Below are positions 17,214 through 25,249 of a DNA stretch of 64,000 bases, piece by piece. This DNA is from Planctomycetota bacterium (GTDB lineage: Bacteria > Planctomycetota > UBA1135 > UBA2386), in the NCBI GenBank assembly GCA_020849665.1, contig JADLFX010000047.1:25037-89036 (forward strand). The letters run 5' to 3'. The position numbers and the translations under genes are program-made. Every line of letters begins with the position of its first letter. Positions within the stretch are counted from its first letter, which is position 1. The notes beneath the pieces were generated by a model that was not told the origin of the DNA, did no database searches, and saw only the letters and a list, made by a program, of their open reading frames with translations.

Positions 17214-18623
17214 TCAGCGTGCCCCGATCGTGGCCTGTCCGGCGTTGGAGAACGTGAGGCCGGCCGGGTTGGCGCCCGGATCCACCACCACGGCCTGGTT
17301 GAAGAAGAGTCCGCCCAGCAGCGCTGGGTCGAAGGGGATCGCCAGCGCGACGCTCGGATCGGGACCGCTGCGGAGCGTGGGCAGTGCGAACTCGCCGCTC
17401 GCGAGGAGCGTGCAGCCGGGCATGCCGACGGGGCCGAGGTCGAGCGGCAGCTGCAGCGGCGGCCAAGCCGTGCGTGACGCACCGAAGAGCACCAGGGGTG
17501 CCAGCGTGCCGTAGGGTGCGTTGCGCACCACGAGCCCGAAGGTCGCGCCGAGCCACGGGCGGGTCGCCCGTAGCGGGTCGGGCTCCAGGAGGGGAGTCCC
17601 GGCGCTGCCGGGACAGCCCTTGCCGAAGGGCAGGTAGTTGGCCGCGGGGAGCACGCGATAGACCCAGGTGTCGCCGAGCGCGCTGCCGGCCGTGACCGTC
17701 ATCCCGCCGAAGAGCACGCATTCGCCGCGGCGCGCGTCGTACGCCAGTCCCGCGTGGGACCGGCCCGAAGGCGCGGCCAGAGTGCCTCGCAGCTCGTAGG
17801 TCGTACCGTTCCACTCCCAGGTGTCGGCGACGTTGGCGCCGTTGAAGCCCCCGAAGAGGACGACGCGGCCGCGGTCCGTGTCGTAGGTGCAGCCCATGCT
17901 CCAGAGACGTCCCGGGGTGCGGGCGGGAAAGCGCTGGGTCCAGGCCTGCCCGGTCCAGATCCAGGTGTCATCGTAGGTCACGCTGCCCCGGTCTCCGCCA
18001 AAGAGGAACACCTCGGACGCCGCCGCATCGTACGCCAGGGCGTGTTGGGCTCGGGCCGGTGGCCGGATCGCGGTGCCGATCTGGTTCCATGCAGTGCCGT
18101 TCCACACCCACGTATCGTCGAAGTAGGCCGTGCCGTCGCCGCCGCCGAACAGGACCGTCACGCCGCGCGCCGCGTCGTACACCATCTGGCTGAGATAGCG
18201 TGGACTGGGTCCGGAGCCCGCCGTGCACGCGATCCAGTCGCTGCCATCCCACTCCCAGGTGTCGGCGAGGGCACCCAGGACGCCACCGCCGCCGAAGAGC
18301 ACCACGCGGCCGCGCGCCGAGTCGTAGCAGGCAGCTGGAGACGAGCGGGCAGGCGGAGCGTGTGCCGGGTTCCTCTGGATCCAGGTCTGGCCATCCCAGA
18401 CCCAAGTGTCATTGCGCACGCAGCAGCCCGGGCTGTTCAGGTCGAGACCACCGAAGAGCAGGACCTGGCCGCGCGCACGGTCCTGGACCAGCGCGTGCCC
18501 GGCGCGAGGTACGGGTGCCTGTGCAGGAGTGCGTGCCTGCCATTGCGCCTGCGCCGCTGCCGGAACACCGAAGCCGGCCGCGGCCAGGGCCAGGCAGCAG
18601 AGAGCCTTGCCGTCGATGTGCAT
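17214..18623 (-). CDS. Secreted kelch-repeat protein with shared C-terminal module
   Basis: 469-residue exported protein. After a signal peptide it has six kelch-like blades, each with the pattern YDxxRGxVVLFGGxxxxxxxDTWxWxGxxW (for example RGRVVLFGGG and DDTWVWNGTAW), predicted to close a beta-propeller. From about residue 332 follows a separate module starting YLPFGKGCPGSAGTP and containing LFFNQAVVVDPGANPAGLTF, matching the C-terminus of the neighbouring secreted protein in layout. The ATG at 18623 is preceded by GAGGAGG at 18629-18635, a strong Shine-Dalgarno that fixes the start; an earlier in-frame ATG at 18659 is rejected. Function unknown; probably binds glycans or other surface ligands. 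Confidence 0.85.
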   Translation of the reverse strand: MHIDGKALCCLALAAAGFGVPAAAQAQWQARTPAQAPVPRAGHALVQDRARGQVLLFGGLDLNSPGCCVRNDTWVWDGQTWIQRNPAHAPPARSSPAACYDSARGRVVLFGGGGVLGALADTWEWDGSDWIACTAGSGPSPRYLSQMVYDAARGVTVLFGGGDGTAYFDDTWVWNGTAWNQIGTAIRPPARAQHALAYDAAASEVFLFGGDRGSVTYDDTWIWTGQAWTQRFPARTPGRLWSMGCTYDTDRGRVVLFGGFNGANVADTWEWNGTTYELRGTLAAPSGRSHAGLAYDARRGECVLFGGMTVTAGSALGDTWVYRVLPAANYLPFGKGCPGSAGTPLLEPDPLRATRPWLGATFGLVVRNAPYGTLAPLVLFGASRTAWPPLQLPLDLGPVGMPGCTLLASGEFALPTLRSGPDPSVALAIPFDPALLGGLFFNQAVVVDPGANPAGLTFSNAGQATIGAR

Positions 18624-18628
18624 CGCGT

Positions 18629-18635
18629 CCTCCTC
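18629..18635 (-). promoter_or_regulatory. Strong Shine-Dalgarno of the kelch gene
   Basis: GAGGAGG on the minus strand, five bases before the ATG at 18623. It decides the start against the earlier in-frame ATG at 18659 and shows that canonical ribosome binding sites coexist with apparently leaderless starts in this genome. Confidence 0.75.
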
Positions 18636-18884
18636 GGGCGGATCCGACTGCGCAGGCACTGCGGGACGGACGCGCTCCGCCAGCTGCGTGCTGTGCTGGT
18701 TGGATCCGCGCCTTCTTGCTTTGCGGCCCAGGGAGACGGTCCGCGCAACCGCGCGGGTGGGGAGAAGGCCGTTCCCGGGCCGCGATCCATGGCAGAGAAC
18801 GTCTGCACCGCGGCGGCACTTTCCCGTCTCCGAGCCCGCACAGCGGTGGTCGTGCCGCGTGCGGCGCGGTCGCAGCCCCGCTCC

Positions 18885-18900
18885 CTCACGCTGGCGTGAG
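18885..18900 (-). terminator. Hairpin after the LOG-family gene
   Basis: CTCACG-CTGG-CGTGAG is a perfect 6-bp stem with a four-base loop, 27 bases past the LOG-family stop on the transcribed (minus) strand. There is no U-tract, so it is a terminator-like or 3'-end-stabilising hairpin rather than a proven intrinsic terminator. Confidence 0.4.
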
Positions 18901-18927
18901 CAGCGCTGGGCGGCTGTCCGGCGCGAC

Positions 18928-19803
18928 TCAGGCGCCGCGTGGCAGCTTGGGCTGCGGGCGGTCCCGGTAGAAGTCGTCGATGATCCGCCACGCCTCCTGG
19001 GCGGTCTCGGCGTAGTCGATCAGGTCGAGGTCGTCGGGACTGATCGCGCCTTCCTCGACGAACATGTCCCAGTCCACGAGCCGGCTCCAGTAGTCGCGGC
19101 CGAAGAGGATCACCGGGATGCGGTCCATCTTCTTCGTCTGGATCAGCGTGAGCGTCTCGAAGAGCTCGTCCATCGTCCCGAAGCCGCCCGGGAACGCGAC
19201 CATCGCCTTCGCGCGCATGAGGAAGTGCATCTTGCGCATCGCGAAGTACTTGAACTCGAAGCAGAGCTCGGGGGTGATGAACGCGTTGGGTTCCTGCTCG
19301 AAGGGCAGGGTGATGTTCAACCCCATGCTCTTGGCGCCCACGTCCATCGCGCCGCGGTTGGCCGCCTCCATGATCCCGGGCCCTCCGCCGGTCACGACCA
19401 CGTAGTCGCAGCGGTGGTCGATCTGGCAGATGCTGCTCACGATCCGGCCGAACTCGCGTGCCTCCTCGTAGTAGTTCGACTTCTTGAGGACGTTCTGGGC
19501 GATGCGCAGCGCGCGCTGCAGGTTCGCGTCGGCGGGGTTGCGGGCCAGGGCCGCGGTGGCGGCCTCGACCCTGCGCTCGGCCTCCGCGCGCTCGAGGATG
19601 CGCGTGCCGCCGAACACGACGATCGTCGATTCGACGCCCTGCTCGTGCATGATCAGGTCCGGCTTCATCAGCTCCAGCTGGAGGCGGACCGGCCGCAGCT
19701 CCACGCGCCCCAGGAACTCGGGGTCGAGGTGGGCCTGGCGGTAGGATCGGGCGTGCTTCAGCGCTTCGATGCGGGAAGCGCGGTCCATGTTCTTGGTGTC
19801 CAT
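18928..19803 (-). CDS. LOG-family protein (nucleoside 5'-monophosphate phosphoribohydrolase-like)
   Basis: 291-residue cytoplasmic protein of the LOG/TIGR00730 family, formerly annotated as lysine decarboxylase. Members hydrolyse (cytokinin) nucleoside 5'-monophosphates to base and ribose 5-phosphate. The two family motifs are complete: GGGPGIMEAANRGA and PGGFGTMDELFE (PGGxGTxxE). It is longer than minimal LOG proteins (about 190), with an N-terminal extension of about 60 residues, putting it in the long bacterial subgroup related to PpnN-type nucleosidases. It is divergent from the EboE-like gene, 92 bases away. The family is certain, the substrate is not. Confidence 0.9.
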   Translation of the reverse strand: MDTKNMDRASRIEALKHARSYRQAHLDPEFLGRVELRPVRLQLELMKPDLIMHEQGVESTIVVFGGTRILERAEAERRVEAATAALARNPADANLQRALRIAQNVLKKSNYYEEAREFGRIVSSICQIDHRCDYVVVTGGGPGIMEAANRGAMDVGAKSMGLNITLPFEQEPNAFITPELCFEFKYFAMRKMHFLMRAKAMVAFPGGFGTMDELFETLTLIQTKKMDRIPVILFGRDYWSRLVDWDMFVEEGAISPDDLDLIDYAETAQEAWRIIDDFYRDRPQPKLPRGA

Positions 19804-19895
19804 CTGGGGGATTGCCTGGTCGGCCCCGTGCGGGGGATCGATCGGTCGAAGGATCCCTGGTATCGGATCGTGCTCCGCGCTCGATTGAGGTCTCA

Positions 19896-21017
19896 GTGAC
19901 GAACGCCAGCCCAGTCCTGACCTACTGTGGCAACGTCCACCCCGCCGAGGACCTGCACGGCTGGCTGACGGTGTTGGAAGGATTCAGCGCGGGGTTGTGG
20001 AAGTCCAGGCGCCCGCGGCCCTTTCCCCTAGGTGTGTGGTGGAACGCGGCAACCGTGGAGACCCTGGTGGGGGACGCGGCGGCGCGGGCGAGGGTGGGCG
20101 AGGCCCTGGCCAGGCACGGGCTCACGGTCGGCACCCTCAACGTGTTCCCGTTCGGCTCGTTCCATGGCGAGCGCGTGAAGGAGGCCGTGTACCGACCCGA
20201 CTGGAGCCGGGAGGAGCGCTTGCACTACACCCGCGGCGCGGCCGAGGTCGCGGCGGGGCTCGTGCCGGGCGGCACCGTCCTGCCGATCTCGACCCTGCCG
20301 CTGGGCCACGGCTCCGGCGACCTGCGGCAGATGGCCCGCAACCTGGTGCGCGCGGCCAGTGCGTTCCGCGCCCTGGAGGAGCGCACCGGCGTGCAGGTGC
20401 TCCTCTGCCTGGAACCCGAGCCGCTCTGCCTCCTCGAGACCGTGGCGGGCACGGTCGCGTTCCTGGAGGAATGGGTGTTCCGCGAGGGGGCCTGGGCCAC
20501 CGTCGAGGAGGCGACCCTGCGCCGCCACCTCGGCGTGTGCGTCGACCTCTGCCACCTAGCCGTCGTGGGCGAGGATCCGCTCGAGGCCGCGCGGCGCTGC
20601 GCCGGGTCCGGGGTGACCGTGGGCAAGATCCAGGTGTCCGCGTGCCTGGAGCTGCGCGACCCGGCCGCCCTCGACCGCCTCCTGGCCTACGACGAGCCCC
20701 GCTACCTGCACCAGACCGTGGCTGCGGGCGGGGCCCGCGCGCTCGACCTCGGCGAGGTCCGTGCCCGGGCCGCGGAGTTCCGGGGGGGCGGCACGCTGCG
20801 GACGCACTTCCACGTCCCGATCTTCTGGGACGACGCGGGACCCCTGGGCTCGACCCGGGCTGAGCTGGAACGCGCCCTGGCGGGCTGGCCGCGGCCGCTG
20901 CCCCTCCTGGAGGTCGAGACCTACACCTGGGGGGTCCTGCAGGGCCAGGGCCGCGCCGAGCCCGACCTCGCCGCGGGAATCGAGGCCGAGCTGGATTTCC
21001 TGAGGCAACGGGTTTGA
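19896..21017 (+). CDS. EboE-like metabolite traffic protein (xylose-isomerase-like TIM barrel)
   Basis: 373-residue protein matching EboE, a member of the widespread eboABCDEF clusters proposed to move metabolite precursors to the periplasm (for example cyanobacterial scytonemin monomers). Recognisable blocks are LTYCGNVHPAEDL, NVFPFGSFHGERVKEAVY, ISTLPLGHG, LCLEPEPLCLLETV, GVCVDLCHLAV, GKIQVSACLEL, THFHVPIFW and LEVETYTWGVL; the acidic and His residues among these would bind a metal as in AP-endonuclease-2 family barrels. The GTG at 19896 puts the first block near the N-terminus. No other ebo gene is in the window, so this is an orphan copy here. Confidence 0.82.
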   Translation: MTNASPVLTYCGNVHPAEDLHGWLTVLEGFSAGLWKSRRPRPFPLGVWWNAATVETLVGDAAARARVGEALARHGLTVGTLNVFPFGSFHGERVKEAVYRPDWSREERLHYTRGAAEVAAGLVPGGTVLPISTLPLGHGSGDLRQMARNLVRAASAFRALEERTGVQVLLCLEPEPLCLLETVAGTVAFLEEWVFREGAWATVEEATLRRHLGVCVDLCHLAVVGEDPLEAARRCAGSGVTVGKIQVSACLELRDPAALDRLLAYDEPRYLHQTVAAGGARALDLGEVRARAAEFRGGGTLRTHFHVPIFWDDAGPLGSTRAELERALAGWPRPLPLLEVETYTWGVLQGQGRAEPDLAAGIEAELDFLRQRV

Positions 21018-21085
21018 GACCGGGCCACTGTGCGCCGTAGAGAGCGCCGTCCGCCTCCGCCCCCTACGCTTCCCCGGCACAGCCC

Positions 21086-21757
21086 ATGGCCATGATCGCG
21101 ATCCGCAACCTGACCAAGACCTACCGGCGCGGCCCGGAGCCGGTGGTGGCCTGTTCGGTCCACCACCTCGACATCCAGCCCGGCGAGCAGGTCGCACTGA
21201 TCGGCCGCTCGGGCACCGGCAAGACCACGCTCCTGCACCTGATCGCGGGCATCCTGGTGCCCGACGCCGGCAGCATCGAGGTCGACGGCGTCCCGGTGCA
21301 CCAGCTCTCCGAGGGCCAGCGCGACCGGTTCCGGGCGGCCACGCTGGGCCTCGTGTTCCAGACCTTCAACCTCCTGCAGCCGTTCACCGCCCTGGAGAAC
21401 GTGCTGCTCGGCGCGGTGTTCAGCCAGGGTGGCGGGCACGGGCCCCGCGAGCACGCCGAACAGCTCCTGCAGCGCGTGGGCCTCGGCGACCGGATGCACC
21501 ACCGTCCGTCCGAGCTCTCGGTGGGCCAACAGCAGCGGGTCGCGATCTGCCGGGCGCTGGTGCACGACCCCAAGGTGGTCCTCGCCGACGAGCCGCTGGG
21601 CAACCAGGACAAGGCCACCGGGCGCGAGGTCCTGCAGCTCCTCCTCGAGCTGGCGCGCGAGGGCGGCAAGACCGTGGTGATGGTGACCCACGATCCCGAG
21701 AGCGCCGCGGCGCTGCAGCGCACGGTGGACCTCACCGCGCTGCGGAGGGCGTCGTGA
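21086..21757 (+). CDS. ABC transporter ATP-binding protein (LolD/MacB class)
   Basis: 223-residue ATPase. Walker A GRSGTGKTT, Q-loop VFQTFNLL, signature LSVGQQQR, Walker B VVLADEPLGNQD and the switch His in MVTHD are all present. It belongs to the LolD/MacB/FtsE group that works with FtsX-type permeases on mechanotransmission rather than ordinary solute import. The stop overlaps the GTG start of the permease (GTGA). Context with a His-rich permease and a DUF3299 protein suggests a metal-related role. A TACGCT hexamer lies 15 bases before the ATG; no clear ribosome binding site. Confidence 0.95.
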   Translation: MAMIAIRNLTKTYRRGPEPVVACSVHHLDIQPGEQVALIGRSGTGKTTLLHLIAGILVPDAGSIEVDGVPVHQLSEGQRDRFRAATLGLVFQTFNLLQPFTALENVLLGAVFSQGGGHGPREHAEQLLQRVGLGDRMHHRPSELSVGQQQRVAICRALVHDPKVVLADEPLGNQDKATGREVLQLLLELAREGGKTVVMVTHDPESAAALQRTVDLTALRRAS

Positions 21758-23226
21758 ACCTGTTCGCGATCAGCGCGCGCAGCCTGCGCGTGCGCGTGCT
21801 CTCGACCCTGCTCACCACGCTCTCGATCGCCCTGGGCGCCGGCCTGCTGGCGGCGATCTGGCTGCTGATGGGGGAGGTGGACCGGAAGTACCGCACCAGC
21901 CTGCAGGGCTACGGCGCGATCGTGGGTCCCAAGGAAGGCGCCCCGCTCTCGCTGGTGCTGAACACCGTGTTCAACCTCGGGGCGAGCCCGGGGATCGTCC
22001 CGCTCTCGGTCTACGAGGAGATCCGCGAGGGCAGGATCCGGTTCAACAACCGGCCGATCCCGGTGCGCTACGCGATCCCGCAGGCGCGCGGCGACCACTA
22101 CCGGGGCTTCCCGCTGGTCGGCACGACCGACGAGATGTTCTTCAAGTTCACGCGCGGGGACGCCGGCACGCTGCGCTTCGCCAAGGGCGCGCCGTTCGCG
22201 TTCGGCCACGAGGAGCTGATGGCCTTCGCCAAGGAGAAGGCGAGGGAACACGCCGAGGGCGGCGAGGCGCATGCCGAGGCGAGGCCGCAGACCGCGCGGA
22301 GCGGCGCCCGACCCGACCACGACCCTCCCGCATCGGCACCGCAGGCCTCCCCGCCCGCGCACGGCGAGCCCGGGCACGTGCACGGGCCGGAGTGCGAGCA
22401 CGACCACGAGGCGCTGCCGGCGCGGCACCGCCAGGCCGTGGTCGGCGCGGAGGTGGCCCGCAAGCTCCGGATCGACCTCGGCTACCGGATCGTGCCGATG
22501 CACGGTGCGCCCGAGGATCCCGACGCGCACGAGCACCAGGAGGCGGCCTGCGAGGTGGTGGGGATCCTGGCCGCGACCGGGACGCCCATCGACCGGGCCA
22601 TCTACGTGCCGCTGGCCGCGTTCCTGGCCATGGACAAGCACGTGGCGATCCGTCCCGAGCAGGCGGCGGAGCACGGCAACGTCGCGCTGTCCGCGGTCGT
22701 GGTGGAGCCGCGCTCGACCATCGCCGCGAGCTGGCTGCGCTACGCCTTCCAGACGCGCATGGATGGGCAGGTGGCGTGGCCCGGGATCGAGATCCCGCAG
22801 CTGCTCAGCGTCGTGGGCAGCGCCACCGACGTGCTGCGCGTGGTGTCCTACGTGGTGCTCCTGGTGGCCGCGATCGGCCTGATGGTGGCGCTCTACAACA
22901 CCATGAACGAGCGGCGGCGCGAGATCGCGATCCTGCGCTCGCTGGGCGCGCGCCGCCACCAGATCGCGCGCATCGTCCTCTACGAGGCCGGTGCGATCGC
23001 CGCCGCGGGCGCCTTGCTCGGCGTCGCGCTCTGCCACGGTGCGGCGTGGCTGCTCGGCGCCTGGGTGGAACACCAGACCGGCGTGGCCATGGACTGGGCC
23101 GCCTTCTCGCCGATGGAGGGGTGGCTTATCCTCGGCGCGGTGGTGCTGGGGTGCGTCGCGGGCATCGCGCCGGCGTTCAAGGCCTCGCGCACGCCCGTCG
23201 CCGACCACCTCAGCCCCACGACATGA
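21754..23226 (+). CDS. ABC transporter permease, FtsX type, with His-rich periplasmic insert
   Basis: 490-residue MacB/FtsX-family permease: TM1 near residues 13-40, a large periplasmic domain, then three C-terminal helices with the characteristic NTMNERRREIAILRSLGARR coupling loop. Unusually, the periplasmic domain holds a His-rich, probably disordered stretch (about 166-261) with at least twelve His, including GHVHGPECEHDHE. Such stretches typically bind zinc or another soft metal. Start GTG at 21754 overlaps the ATPase stop; the stop overlaps the DUF3299 start, so all three are one operon. The permease fold is certain; the metal role is inference from His content and neighbours. Confidence 0.92.
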   Translation: MNLFAISARSLRVRVLSTLLTTLSIALGAGLLAAIWLLMGEVDRKYRTSLQGYGAIVGPKEGAPLSLVLNTVFNLGASPGIVPLSVYEEIREGRIRFNNRPIPVRYAIPQARGDHYRGFPLVGTTDEMFFKFTRGDAGTLRFAKGAPFAFGHEELMAFAKEKAREHAEGGEAHAEARPQTARSGARPDHDPPASAPQASPPAHGEPGHVHGPECEHDHEALPARHRQAVVGAEVARKLRIDLGYRIVPMHGAPEDPDAHEHQEAACEVVGILAATGTPIDRAIYVPLAAFLAMDKHVAIRPEQAAEHGNVALSAVVVEPRSTIAASWLRYAFQTRMDGQVAWPGIEIPQLLSVVGSATDVLRVVSYVVLLVAAIGLMVALYNTMNERRREIAILRSLGARRHQIARIVLYEAGAIAAAGALLGVALCHGAAWLLGAWVEHQTGVAMDWAAFSPMEGWLILGAVVLGCVAGIAPAFKASRTPVADHLSPTT

Positions 23227-23915
23227 ACCCGATGCGCCTCCTCCGACTGCACGCGTTGCTCCCCCTGGTCCTGCTCGGTCCGCTGGCCGCCCAGGCCGAG
23301 GTGCCTCCCAAGCCCAAGCCGCAGCCGACGTCGCAGCCCGCCAAGGTCGAGGGCCCGGCCTCGCGCCCGGCGCCGGACAAGCAACCGCCCAAGCCGGCGG
23401 AGGAGCAGGGCGCCGGCGACAAGCGCGAGCAGCCGCTCCCGGCCTCGGCCGACCCGGCCGACCTGCGGGCGATGAAGAGCGCCCAGGACATGCTGGCCGC
23501 CGAGGCGCGCCTGCGCGAGAAGATCAAGCGCGGCGAGATCCAGGGCATCGAGAAGGTCCTCTCGTTCGAGGAGATCTCCACCTGGCCCTACGAGGACGGC
23601 CTCAAGGGCATGCCCAAGAACGTCAAGGCGCTGGACGGCAAGAGCGTGATGATGATGGGCTTCATGCTGCCCATCGACGAGGTGGAGAACATCAAGCACT
23701 TCCTCCTCGTGCAGTCGCTCTGGTCCTGCTGCTACGGCACGCCGCCGGACATCAACGGGATCGTGCGCGTGGTGCTCAAGGGCAATAAGCGCATCGACTA
23801 CATGTTCGAGCCGATCCAGGTGGTGGGGACCTTCCGCGTCTCGGCCACGCTCGAGGATGGCTACTGCGTGGACATCTTCCAGCTTCACGCCGACTCGGTG
23901 ACGGTGGTCAAGTAG
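23223..23915 (+). CDS. DUF3299 family periplasmic protein
   Basis: 230-residue exported protein. After a signal peptide comes a Pro/Lys/Ala-rich low-complexity linker (about 27-75), a short coiled helix (RAMKSAQDMLAAEARLREK) and a C-terminal DUF3299 domain with GKSVMMMGFMLPIDE and the conserved WSCCYGTPPDINGIV. The vicinal cysteines are the family hallmark and could bind a metal. DUF3299 proteins often sit beside LolD/FtsX-type ABC genes, in some bacteria in zinc-regulated clusters. Its ATG overlaps the permease stop (ATGA), so it very probably works with that transporter. A GC-rich hairpin follows the stop. Confidence 0.85.
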   Translation: MNPMRLLRLHALLPLVLLGPLAAQAEVPPKPKPQPTSQPAKVEGPASRPAPDKQPPKPAEEQGAGDKREQPLPASADPADLRAMKSAQDMLAAEARLREKIKRGEIQGIEKVLSFEEISTWPYEDGLKGMPKNVKALDGKSVMMMGFMLPIDEVENIKHFLLVQSLWSCCYGTPPDINGIVRVVLKGNKRIDYMFEPIQVVGTFRVSATLEDGYCVDIFQLHADSVTVVK

Positions 23916-23920
23916 CCCGG

Positions 23921-23944
23921 GGCGGGGGGCCCGGCGCCCCCGCC
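23921..23944 (+). terminator. GC-rich hairpin ending the ABC/DUF3299 operon
   Basis: GGCGGGGG paired with CCCCCGCC around an 8-base loop, starting 6 bases after the DUF3299 stop. No U-tract follows, so it may stabilise the 3' end or assist Rho-dependent termination. Confidence 0.4.
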
Positions 23945-23992
23945 TCGCAGCTCTGGGCGCGGGGAACTTCAAGGTCGGCGCCCGGCCGGGCC

Positions 23993-23998
23993 GATCCT
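23993..23998 (+). promoter_or_regulatory. Candidate -10 box (GATCCT) for the TPR lipoprotein gene
   Basis: GATCCT followed by nine bases and the GTG at 24008. The context CCGATCCT nine bases upstream of the start recurs before the gene at 56492, with a gap of seven there. No Shine-Dalgarno intervenes. Confidence 0.3.
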
Positions 23999-24007
23999 AG
24001 CGGCATC

Positions 24008-24790
24008 GTGTCGGTTCCCCGTTCGCTCCCCCTGCTCCTGCTCCTGGCGGGCTGCCAAGGCTCCCCCGTGGATCCGTTCGCGGCCGCGGAGGCAGAGCTG
24101 GCGGACGGCGCCTTCCTGCAGACGCTGATCCGCCTCGATCGGGTACCACCGGCGCATCCGCGCTATGCCGAGGCCCGCGCCCTGGCACAGGCGCTCCAGC
24201 GCCGGGTCCGGGTCGGGCAGGAGCTGGTCCTGCGCGGGCTCGTGCTCCGTTCGGAGTGGCGGGACGAGGAGGCGATCGCCATGTTCGAGCGCGCCCGTGA
24301 GGTGTGGCCCGACGTGCAGGGGGCGCGGGAGCTGGTGGAGGCCACGCAGAGCCGCCTCGCGACCCTGCGCGAGGGGCGCTGGCAGGGCGGGGAGATGACC
24401 ACGGTGGCGGTCGAGTCGCCGCTGGGCGCGGAGGGGACGGAGCCCGCGCCGGAGGCGCCGCCCACGCCCGGCGGGGCCGCGACCTCGCGCCCGTCCGGCG
24501 CGCCCGGGAGCGACGAGTTCCGCGTGGTCGAGGAGCGGCTGCGTGCCGGCGATCTCGAGGGGGCCATCGATGCGCTGCAGGCCGCGAGCCGGACGGCGCA
24601 GCAGCAGCCCAGGCACCGGGAACTGCTGGTGCAGGTCCTGCACCAGCGCGGTCTCCTGCACTACGGGCAGGCGTTCCTGGAGGATGCGATCGAGGACTGG
24701 AAGCGCGTCCTCGAGGTGCAGCCCGGGCATGCCGCGGCGGAGCCGTTCCTCAAGGCCGCCGAGGCCGAGCTGAAGGTGCGCAGGCCCTGA
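24008..24790 (+). CDS. TPR-containing lipoprotein
   Basis: 260-residue protein beginning (GTG) with SVPRSLPLLLLLAGCQGS: a short signal with lipobox LLAGC, lipid attachment at Cys16. The rest is alpha-helical with TPR-like repeats: one block around residues 60-105 (RGLVLRSEWRDEEAIAMFER) and a second after a disordered Pro/Ala-rich linker (about 140-165), with RAGDLEGAIDALQAASR and YGQAFLEDAIEDWKRVLEVQ. It probably acts as a periplasmic scaffold. It is separate from the DUF3299 operon by 92 bases containing a hairpin and its own candidate promoter. Confidence 0.75.
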   Translation: MSVPRSLPLLLLLAGCQGSPVDPFAAAEAELADGAFLQTLIRLDRVPPAHPRYAEARALAQALQRRVRVGQELVLRGLVLRSEWRDEEAIAMFERAREVWPDVQGARELVEATQSRLATLREGRWQGGEMTTVAVESPLGAEGTEPAPEAPPTPGGAATSRPSGAPGSDEFRVVEERLRAGDLEGAIDALQAASRTAQQQPRHRELLVQVLHQRGLLHYGQAFLEDAIEDWKRVLEVQPGHAAAEPFLKAAEAELKVRRP

Positions 24791-24995
24791 GACGGACCCT
24801 GCGGCCGCGCGGGACGGCGGGCGGCGTCGTGCGGAGCGAGCCGCTGCCGGCGGTGCGTCGCCGGTTCCCAGCGCGCCGCAGGCGCATGCCTCCGGCCCAG
24901 GCGACGGGGGCCGCATGCGGCCCGCACGGCGCAGCAGGCGCCCGCAGGGTGCGGTGCGCACGGCGGACCGGCTGAAGGGTCAGCAGGCCGTGCGG

Positions 24996-25024
24996 TTCTT
25001 CGCGCGCCGCGACCGCGCGAAGAA
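24996..25024. repeat. Perfect 11-bp inverted repeat, 7-base loop
   Basis: TTCTTCGCGCG pairs exactly with CGCGCGAAGAA around CCGCGAC. On the plus strand it is followed by A residues, not T; on the minus strand the T-run precedes the stem. It therefore lacks the layout of an intrinsic terminator in either direction, although it sits between convergent genes. Confidence 0.6.
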
Positions 25025-25193
25025 AAAGTGCCGGAGGGCAAACTTCGGGAAAAGGGGAAGAAGGAGAGTCAAGTTTTTACGTCCTGGGCGGACAACCTCC
25101 GGCATCCGTTCGCGTGTGCACGGCCCGCGAAGACCTGGATCTCCTCGGCCGTGCTGATCTCGCAGCGCGGTGCGCCTCATCCGGCGCCCCAGG

Positions 25194-25212
25194 GCGTTCA
25201 AAGAATGAACGC
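25194..25212. repeat. 7-bp inverted repeat (GCGTTCA...TGAACGC)
   Basis: GCGTTCA-AAGAA-TGAACGC lies 38 bases past the stop of the hydantoinase A homologue. It could be a protein-binding site or a weak hairpin; nothing further supports either. Confidence 0.35.
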
Positions 25213-25249
25213 TCGCAGATGTCTATTTCATGTCCACAGGAAAGTCAAC

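Larger units (their letters stand above)
18624..18927. other. Spacer between LOG-family gene and kelch gene
   Basis: 304 bases, no gene recognised. The part next to the kelch gene holds its ribosome binding site. Near the other end, a hairpin at 18885-18900 lies just past the LOG-family stop codon. The promoter of the kelch gene should be here but no convincing box was picked out. Confidence 0.6.
24791..25249. other. 459-base spacer with an AT-richer, purine-rich core
   Basis: No gene recognised. Between about 25015 and 25090 the sequence is markedly richer in A and purines than the surrounding DNA, ending in a short T-run, and 25195-25260 is also comparatively AT-rich. Two inverted repeats lie here: a perfect 11-bp one at 24996-25024 and a 7-bp one at 25194-25212. 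The flanking genes converge on it, so promoters for them are not expected here; an unannotated small RNA or a remnant is possible. Confidence 0.5.

Noticed and set aside
24996..25024. The 11-bp inverted repeat as an intrinsic terminator
   Set aside because: On neither strand is the stem followed by a U-tract; on the minus strand the T-run comes before it.
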